A stretch of DNA of 6,057 nucleotides from Pseudomonadota bacterium (GCA_021781775.1 JAJXWE010000118.1:1-6057); one strand, 5' to 3'; numbered from the stretch's first letter, positions 1 through 6,057 are shown. Notes: a model not told the origin generated them from the letters alone. A program made the numbers and translations.

Positions 1-776
1 AGCTTGATTTGCGCACTGCGCTCGAGCGAGCGAGCGAGTCGCAGGCCGATATTGCCGCCACCGGCGATGAGGATCCGGCGCACGTGCGCATCTTCGCGCC
101 GCAGCTCGCCGATCACGCGGCGCACGGCCTCGCGCGCGGCGAGGAAGAACACCTCGTCGCCGGCCTCAATGACCGTATCGCCCTCCGGCGGCACGACGCG
201 CGCGCCGCGGTAAATCGCCACCACGCGCGCCTCGGTCCTGCCCAGGTGTTCCGGCAACTCGCGCAGGCAGTGCCCAACCAGTGCGCCGCCGGGCTCGGCG
301 CGCGTCCCGGCGAGTCGGACCTTGCCCGAAGCGAATTCGAGCACCTGCAGAGCCCCGGGGTGATGGATCAGTCGCTCGAGATACTCGGTCACGAGCTGCT
401 CGGGGCTGATGAAGACGTCGACCGGGATGGCCGTCTCGCTGAACAACTGCGGCTGGGAGGTGTACTCCCCGGAGCGGATCCGCGCGATCTTGGTCGGGGT
501 GCGAAACAGCCGGTAGGCCACCTCGCAGGCGATCATGTTCACTTCGTCGCTGTTGGTCAGTGCCACGAGCAGGTCAGCCTCCGCCGCGCCGGCCGCCTGC
601 AGCACGCTCGGATAGGAAGCGTTGCCGGCGACCGTGTGCACGTCGAGGCGATCCTGCAGGTCGCGCAACACCTCTTCGTCGCTGTCCACGACCGTGACGT
701 CGTTCGCCTCCTCGCGCGAGAAGTGCCGCGCGACCGTGCGTCCGACCTGGCCTGCGCCGAGGATGAGTATCTTCAT
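1..776 (-). CDS. trkA: Trk potassium uptake regulatory subunit TrkA (N-terminal 258 residues, cut by window edge)
   Basis: This is the peripheral, NAD(H)-binding regulator of the Trk potassium channel; in the known family it sits on the cytoplasmic face of TrkH/TrkG and gates K+ uptake. The ATG at 776 opens a frame with no stop before the window edge. The product starts MKILILGAGQVG: a Rossmann GxGxxG loop at residues 7-12, with the acidic residue D31 closing the second strand, as expected for NAD binding. Residues about 1-135 form the first RCK nucleotide-binding domain and about 140-225 the RCK-C domain, including the typical EAGDEVFFLAA segment near 204-214. A second Rossmann loop, GGGNIG at 239-244, begins the repeat half and is cut off. 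Similarity to E. coli TrkA (458 residues) is clear throughout, so about 200 residues are missing outside the window. The start overlaps the uvrD stop by four bases (ATGA), and a weak GGA ribosome-binding site lies about 7 bases upstream, so translation is probably coupled to uvrD. Confidence 0.96.
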   Translation of the reverse strand, partial: MKILILGAGQVGRTVARHFSREEANDVTVVDSDEEVLRDLQDRLDVHTVAGNASYPSVLQAAGAAEADLLVALTNSDEVNMIACEVAYRLFRTPTKIARIRSGEYTSQPQLFSETAIPVDVFISPEQLVTEYLERLIHHPGALQVLEFASGKVRLAGTRAEPGGALVGHCLRELPEHLGRTEARVVAIYRGARVVPPEGDTVIEAGDEVFFLAAREAVRRVIGELRREDAHVRRILIAGGGNIGLRLARSLERSAQIK

Positions 777-3001
777 AACGGTTCCAGATTCGCGTACTGC
801 ATGACGAGCCACTTGGTGCCCTGTCGCTCGAAGTTCACCTGCACCCGTGCCTGCGATCCGCTGCCTTCGAGGTCGAGGATCACGCCTTCGCCGAACTTGC
901 CGTGCCGCACGCGCGCTCCGAGCCGGATCCCGGGAATGGATGGCGACTCCTCGCGGGCAACGCGGGGAACGCGCGGTACATAGCGAGGGCGGCTGACCGG
1001 AACCGGCTCGTATCCGATTTCGCGGGCAAAGCGCCCCGAGGCGACCGGGCGGCTCACCTGCAGACGTGGGCGAATCTCCTCGAGCAGCTCCTCGGGGGTC
1101 TCCTTGATGAAGCGCGACGGCTGGCTGAAGCTGTCGATCCCGTGCAGGCGGCGCTGTTCGGCATAGGTCAGATACAGCTGCTTCATGGCGCGCGTCATAC
1201 CGACGTAGCACAGCCGGCGCTCCTCCTCGAGCCCCTCGAGATCACCAGTCGAGCGCTGGTGCGGAAACAGGCCGTCCTCCATCCCGCACAGAAACACGAT
1301 GGGAAACTCCAGTCCCTTGGCGGTGTGCAGTGTCATCATCTGCACGCAGTCCTCCCAGGCATCCGCCTGACCCTCCCCGGACTCGAGCGTCACGTGCGCC
1401 AGGAACGCCTCGAGGGGCGGCAACTCAGAGTCGAGACCCTCGGTGTTGAAGCCACGCGCCGCGCTCACCAGCTCCTCCAGGTTCTCCACGCGCGCCTCGC
1501 CGCGGTCAGCCTTGTCGCGCTTGTGGAACTCGATCAGTGCGCTGGCGGCGAGCATGCGGTCGACCTGTTCGTGCAGCGCCAGTCCGCGCACCTCCTCGGC
1601 AAGCCGCTCGATGAGCTCGAGAAAGCCGCGCAGCGCCGTCGATGCCTTCGGGCCGAGGGCTTCACCGAGACAGGCGTGCGCCGCCTCCCACAGCGGGCAA
1701 CCGGCCTCGCGCGCCGCGGCCCGCAGCGTGTCGAGGCTCTTCGCACCGATGCCGCGAGTCGGCAGGTTCACCACGCGCTCGAACGACGCATCGTCGCGGC
1801 GATTGGCGATCAGACGCAGGTATGCCAGCGCATCCTTGATTTCGGCGCGCTCGAAGAAGCGCAGCCCGCCGTAGACTCGGTAGGGCACACGCGCGGAGAG
1901 AAAAGTTTCCTCGAAGACTCGTGACTGCGCATTCGAGCGATACAGGATCGCCACGTCGCGGTGCAGTCCGCCGTGCGCGACGTGGTCGCGTATGCGCTGG
2001 CAGACGAATTCCGCCTCATCGCGCTCGTTGAACGCCGCGTACAGCCGGATCGGCTCACCGTGCTCGCCGCTGGTCCAGAGCGTCTTGCCCAGCCGGCCCG
2101 AATTGTTGGCGATCAGCCCGTTGGCGGCCGCCAGAATGGAGCCGGTGGAGCGATAGTTCTGCTCCAGGCGGAACAGCTTGACGGCGGGGAAGTCGCGGCC
2201 AAACTGCTGGAGATTCTCGACCCGGGCTCCCCGCCACCCGTAGACCGACTGATCGTCATCGCCCACAACGAACGGACAGCCATCCGCACCCGCGAGCAGC
2301 TTCAGCCAGGCATACTGTATCGTGTTGGTATCCTGAAATTCATCGACCAGCACGTGGCGGAAGCGCTGTCGATAATGCTCCAGGAGCGCCGGCTGGTCAC
2401 GCCACAGCTCGTAGGCGCGCAACAGCAGCTCGGCGAAATCGACCACGCCGCTGCGCGCGCAGGCGTCCTCGTACAGCGCGTACAGCCGGATCATTTGTGC
2501 GCGGATCGGGTCGTTGCCCGCCTTGAGGTGCTTGCTGCGACGGCCTTCATCCTTGTTCGAATTGATGAACCACTGTACCTCGCGCGGCACCCAGCGCGTC
2601 TCATCGAGCTGCTGCGCCTTGAGCAGCTTCTTGATAAGCCGCTGCTGGTCCTCCGAATCGATGATCTGGAAGCCCTCGATGAGGCCCGCCTCGTGCCAGT
2701 GGCGGCGCAGCAGCCGATGGGCGATGCCGTGGAAGGTGCCGATCCACAGCACCCCGGGCGGCATGCCGAGCAGGTTCTCGACCCGCGCGCGCATCTCGCC
2801 GGCAGCCTTGTTGGTGAAGGTGACGGCGAGGATGGCGTGCGGGGAGACTCCCTCGGCCTGGATCAGCCAGGCGATGCGGTGCGTGAGCACCCGCGTCTTG
2901 CCGCTGCCGGCACCGGCCAGCACCAGCACCGGGCCGAGTGGCGCGGTGACCGCGGCCCGCTGGGCCGCGTTGAGCCGCTCAAGGATCGGATCGAGACTCA
3001 T
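773..3001 (-). CDS. uvrD: DNA helicase II UvrD (superfamily 1A, 3'-5')
   Basis: ATP-driven 3'-5' helicase; in known relatives it removes the incised oligonucleotide in nucleotide-excision repair, unwinds nicked DNA in MutHLS mismatch repair, and clears RecA filaments. The product is 742 residues (E. coli UvrD is 720). All SF1A motifs are present: Q-motif glutamine Q14; Walker A GAGSGKT at 30-36; motif Ia FTNKAAGEM near 62-70; Walker B VDEFQDTN at 219-226; motif III VGDDDQSVYGWRGA at 246-259; motif IV LEQNYRST at 279-286; motif V TLHTAKGLEF at 557-566; motif VI EERRLCYVGMTRA at 593-605. The C-terminal part (about 693-742, GARVRHGKFGEGVILDLEGS onward) is the Tudor-like domain that binds RNA polymerase and UvrB in E. 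coli UvrD. It lies behind a proline/arginine-rich linker at about 640-690. The whole protein aligns with E. coli UvrD rather than Rep, which lacks the IVNMEGSG-type C-terminus. The ATG lies 15 bases after the upstream stop without a good Shine-Dalgarno sequence. The TGA overlaps the trkA ATG. Confidence 0.97.
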   Translation of the reverse strand: MSLDPILERLNAAQRAAVTAPLGPVLVLAGAGSGKTRVLTHRIAWLIQAEGVSPHAILAVTFTNKAAGEMRARVENLLGMPPGVLWIGTFHGIAHRLLRRHWHEAGLIEGFQIIDSEDQQRLIKKLLKAQQLDETRWVPREVQWFINSNKDEGRRSKHLKAGNDPIRAQMIRLYALYEDACARSGVVDFAELLLRAYELWRDQPALLEHYRQRFRHVLVDEFQDTNTIQYAWLKLLAGADGCPFVVGDDDQSVYGWRGARVENLQQFGRDFPAVKLFRLEQNYRSTGSILAAANGLIANNSGRLGKTLWTSGEHGEPIRLYAAFNERDEAEFVCQRIRDHVAHGGLHRDVAILYRSNAQSRVFEETFLSARVPYRVYGGLRFFERAEIKDALAYLRLIANRRDDASFERVVNLPTRGIGAKSLDTLRAAAREAGCPLWEAAHACLGEALGPKASTALRGFLELIERLAEEVRGLALHEQVDRMLAASALIEFHKRDKADRGEARVENLEELVSAARGFNTEGLDSELPPLEAFLAHVTLESGEGQADAWEDCVQMMTLHTAKGLEFPIVFLCGMEDGLFPHQRSTGDLEGLEEERRLCYVGMTRAMKQLYLTYAEQRRLHGIDSFSQPSRFIKETPEELLEEIRPRLQVSRPVASGRFAREIGYEPVPVSRPRYVPRVPRVAREESPSIPGIRLGARVRHGKFGEGVILDLEGSGSQARVQVNFERQGTKWLVMQYANLEPL

Positions 3002-3010
3002 GACCGGCGC

Positions 3011-3016
3011 ATTCTA
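3011..3016 (-). promoter_or_regulatory. Candidate -10 element just upstream of uvrD
   Basis: On the minus strand the hexamer reads TAGAAT, five of six matches to the sigma-70 consensus TATAAT, and ends nine bases before the uvrD ATG. It partly overlaps the tandem TAG stops of the gloB-like gene. No good TTGACA-like -35 is found 16-18 bases upstream (the sequence there is GC-rich coding DNA), and there is no TGn extension. If real, it would give uvrD its own transcript with a leader of only a few bases, consistent with the lack of a Shine-Dalgarno sequence. The call rests on one hexamer and is tentative. Confidence 0.25.
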
Positions 3017-3805
3017 CTACCACCGGTTGCGCAGCTCGCGCAGTCGCAGAAACACCGTGCGCGGGTCGGGTCTGGGCTCAAGGGCAGGAAACGTCTCATG
3101 CAGCCGCTCGATCACGGCGGGGCTGTCCAAGCGCAGAAATGTGTTGATGCGCCGCTCATCGGCCAGCGTCGTGACAGGCGCGGAGGCAGGATCAGTCGCG
3201 CGGACGCTCGCAAGCAACGTCTCGGCGGCCGGGTTGCCCGGTTCCCGATCCAGCGTGAATTCCAGGTTGCGCACCAGGTATTCGTGGCCCGGAAACACCC
3301 GGGTCGCGTCCGGCAGGCGCGCGAGCAGCCGGCTGAAGGTCTCGTAGAGCCGCTCGGGATCGCCGCCGTTGTGGCAGTTGCCCGCACCGGCATTGAACAA
3401 GGTATCGCCGCTGAACAGCGCCGGCAGCTCGCCATGTGCGAGCAGGCAGACGTGGGCAAGCGTATGGCCGGGCGTGTCGAGGCACTCCAGCTCAAGCCGC
3501 CCGACGCGGATCACGTCGCCGGCGCCGAGCCCGCGGTCGACGCCGCCGATGCGGGCAGCGGCCCGCGCATGTGCCAGCACCTTCGCGCCGCTCGCCGCGA
3601 CGAGTCCGGCGTTGCCTCCAGTGTGATCGGCGTGCTCATGGGTATTGAGGATCTGCGTGATCCGCCAGCCGCGCGTCCGGGCGGCGTCCCAGCACAGGCG
3701 CCACTCCAGCGGATCGATGGCGAGCGCCTCGCCGGTCTCGGGGCAGGCGACCAGGTAATGGAAATTACGATAGGCGTTGCCCGTCCAGATGCGCTCGATC
3801 TGCAT
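3017..3805 (-). CDS. gloB: Glyoxalase II-family metallo-beta-lactamase-fold hydrolase (hydroxyacylglutathione hydrolase-like)
   Basis: Probable cytoplasmic thioesterase of the glyoxalase pathway, hydrolysing S-D-lactoylglutathione to D-lactate and glutathione. The 262-residue length matches glyoxalase II (human about 260). All seven binuclear metal ligands are visible: H56, H58, D60 and H61 in THEHADH, H114 in PGHTLAH, D134 in SGDTLF, and H174 in FPGHEY. The C-terminal helical region (about 190-262) is present, ending FLRLRELRNRW. The frame stays open upstream to 3910, but the ATG at 3805 was chosen because the family starts with the MQIERIWTGNAYRNFHYLV-type first strand, and the extra 35 upstream residues are low-complexity and would overlap the transporter gene. 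No strong ribosome-binding site precedes it. Oddity: the residues that line up with human glutathione-binding K143 and Y145 are N143 and H145, so a related thioester or other substrate is possible. Two tandem in-frame stops (TAG TAG) end the gene. The family call is firm; the exact substrate is less so. Confidence 0.85.
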   Translation of the reverse strand: MQIERIWTGNAYRNFHYLVACPETGEALAIDPLEWRLCWDAARTRGWRITQILNTHEHADHTGGNAGLVAASGAKVLAHARAAARIGGVDRGLGAGDVIRVGRLELECLDTPGHTLAHVCLLAHGELPALFSGDTLFNAGAGNCHNGGDPERLYETFSRLLARLPDATRVFPGHEYLVRNLEFTLDREPGNPAAETLLASVRATDPASAPVTTLADERRINTFLRLDSPAVIERLHETFPALEPRPDPRTVFLRLRELRNRW

Positions 3806-3863
3806 GCGCGCAGCATACCCGATCGGCCGCCCCCCGGCCGCCCCGGTGGGAGCCGCAGGCGGA
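3806..3863. other. 58-base gap between transporter and gloB-like gene
   Basis: This is the longest non-coding gap in the window. It holds a GC-only inverted repeat, CGGCCG at 3824-3829 and again at 3835-3840 with a five-base C/G loop. This could form a six-pair hairpin in the minus-strand transcript, but no U-tract follows, so it does not look like a standard intrinsic terminator. Close to the gloB start lies a -10-like hexamer at 3812-3817 (TATGCT on the minus strand), six bases before the ATG, with no convincing -35 at the usual distance. The gap may be the border between the carbohydrate pair and the housekeeping genes, or simply an intra-operon spacer. Confidence 0.4.
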
Positions 3864-5351
3864 TCAGGCTTGCGCCGGTGTGGACCGGACCGTACGGGGC
3901 TCCTCGACACGCAGGGTAAATAGACCTGCGAGCGCCAGGCTCACGCCGCCCAGCACCAGTCCGAAAATGGCGTGGCCGTGGAAGAACACCGCCAGCAGCA
4001 CGCCGAGCACACTCGCGGCCAGGAGCTGCGGGATGACGACGAAGAAGTTGAAGATTCCCATGTAGACGCCCATCTTCTCGGCCGGCAGATGGTCGGCGAG
4101 CAACGTGTAGGGAAGCGACAGGATCGAGGCCCACCCGAAGCCGACGCCGAGCATCGACAGCAGCAGCCAGTGCGGATCGCGGATCCAGACGAAGGAGATG
4201 AGGCCGGCGGCCGCGGCCGCGAGGTTGATCACGTGCGCCCAGCGCAGCCCAGCCAGACGGACCATGCGCGGAATGGCCAGCGCGGCGAGCACGGCAAAGC
4301 CGTTGTATGCGCCGAACAGCACATCCACCCAGTTGGCCCCGGCATTGTAGGCCGGCGAGAGCGGGTTGCTGCTGCCGAACTGCACGGCGGTGACTGCTGG
4401 GGTGGTGTAGATCCACAGCGCAAACATGGCGAACCACGAAAAGAACTGCACCCAGGCCAGACGGCGCATGGCCTGCGGCATGCCGTAGAGATCGGCCAGG
4501 ACTTGCCGGACCATGCCACGGCTGCGCGCGCGGCTGAGCCACAGGAACAGCACCCCGCCGACGGTCAGTCCACCGGCCAAGAGATATAGCTGCCGGTTGA
4601 GCGCGAAGTGACGGATCAGAACGATGCCGACGGCGCCGGCGGCGAGAAGCAGCGCGCCCGGACGCCATGCCCGTGAGACCTCCGGCAGCGCGGGCGGCGA
4701 CGGAGCGTCATCAAAACCGAGCAACCGCTCGGGCGGGTATTCGCGCGACGTCAGCACCGTCCACAGCACCGCCGTCATCAGCACGACGGCGCCGCAATCG
4801 AACGCGATGCGGACCGTGGCGGGGATCTCGCCCGGGGGCGCGACGTTGGCGACACCGAAGCGCGCCAGGACCCAGGGCAGAACCGAGGAGAGCACCGCGC
4901 CGACGCCGATGAACAGCGTCTGTAGCGCGAATCCCAGCGGCCGCTGCGCCGCCGGCAGCTGGTCGGCCACGAACGCCCGGAACGGCTCCATGGAGATATT
5001 GATCGACGCATCCATCAGCCACAGCAGCATCGCCGCGACCCAAAGTGCCGGCGAGTCCGGCATCGCCAGCAGCGCGCAGGTGGTGAGGATCGCCCCGCCG
5101 AGGAAGTACGGCCGGCGTCGCCCGAACCGGCCCCAGGTACGATCCGAGGCATAGCCGACGATCGGCTGCACGAGCAGCCCGGTCAGCGGTGCGGCAATCC
5201 ACAGGGCGGGAATCTCCGCCAGATGCGCGCCGAGGGTCTGAAATATGCGGCTGACGTTGGCGTTCTGCAACCCGAAGGCGAACTGGATGCCGAGAAAGCC
5301 GACCGACATGTTGAGGATCTGCCGGAGCGACAGATCGGGCTTGTTGCTCAC
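3864..5351 (-). CDS. SLC45/sucrose-maltose-type MFS sugar:H+ symporter
   Basis: Inner-membrane sugar carrier of the major facilitator superfamily, in the branch that holds plant sucrose transporters, animal SLC45 proteins and bacterial maltose transporters. The product is 495 residues. Family signatures are the N-terminal KPDLSLRQILNMSVGFLGIQ region, LLVQPIVGYASDRTWGRFG at about 59-77 followed by RRRP (the MFS loop 2-3 motif), and WFAMFALWIYTTPAVT at about 306-321. Hydrophobic segments lie near 13-33, 45-66, 82-98, 101-120, 138-162, 182-201, 231-249, 253-273, 299-320, 341-361, 370-389, 393-415, 428-455 and 458-481. That is fourteen rather than twelve, the extra pair falling in the central loop. 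The GTG at 5351 was chosen because it overlaps the upstream stop (GTGA) and begins just before the conserved N-terminus; the frame is open to 5603, but that part lies antiparallel-free inside the upstream gene and looks unlike a protein of this family. An alpha-glucoside is the likeliest substrate by family and neighbourhood; this is inference. Confidence 0.88.
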   Translation of the reverse strand: MSNKPDLSLRQILNMSVGFLGIQFAFGLQNANVSRIFQTLGAHLAEIPALWIAAPLTGLLVQPIVGYASDRTWGRFGRRRPYFLGGAILTTCALLAMPDSPALWVAAMLLWLMDASINISMEPFRAFVADQLPAAQRPLGFALQTLFIGVGAVLSSVLPWVLARFGVANVAPPGEIPATVRIAFDCGAVVLMTAVLWTVLTSREYPPERLLGFDDAPSPPALPEVSRAWRPGALLLAAGAVGIVLIRHFALNRQLYLLAGGLTVGGVLFLWLSRARSRGMVRQVLADLYGMPQAMRRLAWVQFFSWFAMFALWIYTTPAVTAVQFGSSNPLSPAYNAGANWVDVLFGAYNGFAVLAALAIPRMVRLAGLRWAHVINLAAAAAGLISFVWIRDPHWLLLSMLGVGFGWASILSLPYTLLADHLPAEKMGVYMGIFNFFVVIPQLLAASVLGVLLAVFFHGHAIFGLVLGGVSLALAGLFTLRVEEPRTVRSTPAQA

Positions 5352-5360
5352 GGTGTGAGC
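5346..5360 (-). promoter_or_regulatory. Small hairpin over the stop/start junction of the transporter gene
   Basis: The minus-strand transcript reads GCUCAC ACC GUGAGC: a perfect six-pair stem with a three-base loop. The downstream arm contains the GUG start of the transporter (5351-5349) and the UGA stop of the upstream gene (5350-5348). A ribosome finishing the upstream gene would melt the stem, whereas new initiation on free mRNA would meet a paired start codon. Only a distant AGG (about 10 bases upstream) could serve as ribosome-binding site. A coupling role is inferred from position; six-base inverted repeats also occur by chance. Confidence 0.35.
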
Positions 5361-6057
5361 GCCTGCGGAAGCGGCGCGATCCTCAGGGCTCCGATATCCG
5401 CACGGTTGAGCGGGCCCGAGACCCCGCCTTCTCCACCGGTGTAATAGGCGAAGTGCGCCAGATCGCTCATGTTGAAGCCAGCAGTGAGGCTGAACGCGCA
5501 CTGCGCACCCGCCGGGGCATGAAACCGGACCACCGTCGAGGCCTGCACACCCCGGCTCTGTGGCATGACCAGGGCGCTGCTCTGAACGGGCGCGTTGCCA
5601 CAATGAATCACGAGCCGCCGTACCGCCGCGGTGATGCCGGTGCTAATCGGCCCATGCTCATTGTCGTAATCGACCCACGCCAGGTAGGTCCCGGCTCGCG
5701 GCACCGTCCAGTGCCGCGGCCAATCCGACCCCACCGCGCTCACCGGACCGACACACTGTGAGCGGCTGTGTAGCGACGGCAGCCCCTCGGGCCCGCGCGC
5801 GGTAATGCTGAAACATTGCAACCCGTGGCGCTGCGGCACCGAGGCGGTCCCGGACAGCGGACCCCACCGCTTGCCATTGATGTAAAGCGTCCCCGCGACC
5901 GCACTGCCCAGGCGCCACCGCGCGCCCTCGGCCGTCACCGTGGGCGCTGGCGGCGTACGCGGCAGGTACATCGGCGCATTCAGCCGCAGCGGAGCCGCGG
6001 CGACACGGCGGCCCACGAGCTGGACCCGCGTCACACCGCCCCGCTGCCGGACCGCCC
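5348..6057 (-). CDS. C-terminal part of a probable envelope carbohydrate-active protein (5' end outside window)
   Basis: The frame is open to the right edge with no stop, so 235 C-terminal residues of a longer protein are visible; a GTG at 6034 is possible, but nothing supports it as the true start. I do not recognise the family with certainty. The visible part looks beta-rich, with an Ig-like first portion (about 35-105, with YINGKRWG at 58-65) and a second portion (about 112-228). The second portion contains AGTYLAWVDYDNEHGPISTG at 120-139, VMPQSRGVQAST at 163-174 and GFNMSDLAHFAYYTGGEGG at 192-210. The GTYxxxVxYxN pattern followed by a late hydrophobic strand recalls carbohydrate-binding modules of the CBM6/CBM35 kind. 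Four cysteines (81, 101, 152, 186) are spaced as two likely disulfides, suggesting export. I also have an impression, not checked, that similar tails end six-hairpin glycosidase-like proteins beside sugar transporters. The four-base GTGA overlap with the MFS gene ties it to sugar uptake. It could also be a non-enzymatic binding protein. Confidence 0.6.
   Translation of the reverse strand, partial: AVRQRGGVTRVQLVGRRVAAAPLRLNAPMYLPRTPPAPTVTAEGARWRLGSAVAGTLYINGKRWGPLSGTASVPQRHGLQCFSITARGPEGLPSLHSRSQCVGPVSAVGSDWPRHWTVPRAGTYLAWVDYDNEHGPISTGITAAVRRLVIHCGNAPVQSSALVMPQSRGVQASTVVRFHAPAGAQCAFSLTAGFNMSDLAHFAYYTGGEGGVSGPLNRADIGALRIAPLPQALTP

Noticed and set aside
9..983. 324-codon plus-strand frame opposite trkA and the uvrD 3' end
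   Set aside because: The opposite strand encodes an unmistakable TrkA and the UvrD C-terminus; this frame has no motif or ribosome-binding site and ends in low-complexity sequence.
902..1924. 340-codon plus-strand frame within uvrD
   Set aside because: It is a GC-driven shadow lying wholly inside the helicase gene, with no domain signature.
3824..3840. Intrinsic terminator after the MFS gene
   Set aside because: The stem is GC-rich, but no U-tract follows on the minus strand; the next bases read ATCGGG.
3818..3844. G-quadruplex on the minus strand (runs of G)
   Set aside because: Only three separate runs of three or more G are present, so the usual four-run pattern is not met; the GC hairpin is the simpler structure.
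3806..3910. Longer N-terminus for the gloB-like enzyme (start at 3910)
   Set aside because: The extra 35 residues are Pro/Arg/Gly-rich, overlap the transporter 3' end, and precede the normal first strand of glyoxalase II proteins.
1961..3919. 652-codon open frame on the plus strand, antisense to uvrD and the gloB-like gene
   Set aside because: Its translation shows no recognisable domain, is rich in Arg, Ala, Gly and Gln, and follows from the strong GC bias at third positions of the real minus-strand genes, which carry complete catalytic motifs.
3511..4668. 385-codon minus-strand frame overlapping the MFS and gloB-like genes
   Set aside because: It runs out of frame across two genes with clear products, and its translation is Arg/Ala/Ser-rich without any motif.
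5352..5603. Longer N-terminus for the MFS carrier (frame open to an ATG at 5603)
   Set aside because: The extra 84 residues lie inside the upstream gene, have no membrane or family character, and would replace a GTG start that fits both the GTGA overlap and the conserved N-terminus.

Overview
The window is a compact, high-GC bacterial segment in which every supported gene lies on the minus strand. It reads from the right edge to the left as: envelope carbohydrate-type protein (C-terminal part only), SLC45-like MFS transporter, glyoxalase II-family hydrolase, UvrD helicase, TrkA (N-terminal part only). UvrD and TrkA resemble the Escherichia coli proteins along their whole visible length, including the C-terminal Tudor-like domain of UvrD. 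This points to a GC-rich gammaproteobacterium; the genus cannot be fixed from this sequence.

Right half (about 3864-6057): a carbohydrate-uptake pair. The partial protein at the edge ends in a beta-rich domain with paired cysteines and a segment reminiscent of carbohydrate-binding modules. Its stop overlaps the GTG start of the transporter by four bases, and a small hairpin covers that junction. The transporter belongs to the family of plant sucrose carriers and bacterial maltose carriers. The likely division of labour is that the first protein binds or cleaves a glucan outside the cytoplasm and the second imports the product; the sugar is inferred, not seen.

Left half (1-3805): housekeeping genes. 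A 58-base gap separates the transporter from the glyoxalase II-like gene. After 15 more bases comes uvrD (nucleotide-excision and mismatch repair), whose TGA overlaps the ATG of trkA (potassium uptake) by four bases. The trkA gene runs off the left edge and keeps roughly 56% of the length of the E. coli protein.

Coding density is very high and there is no unexplained stretch over 60 bases. I see no RNA gene, mobile element, CRISPR array or clear intrinsic terminator. The long plus-strand open frames (up to about 650 codons) are antisense shadows of the GC-rich genes. I found no obviously new multi-gene system. The most useful leads are the unassigned envelope domain coupled to the transporter, changed substrate-pocket residues in the glyoxalase II-like enzyme, and the unexpected uvrD-trkA coupling.
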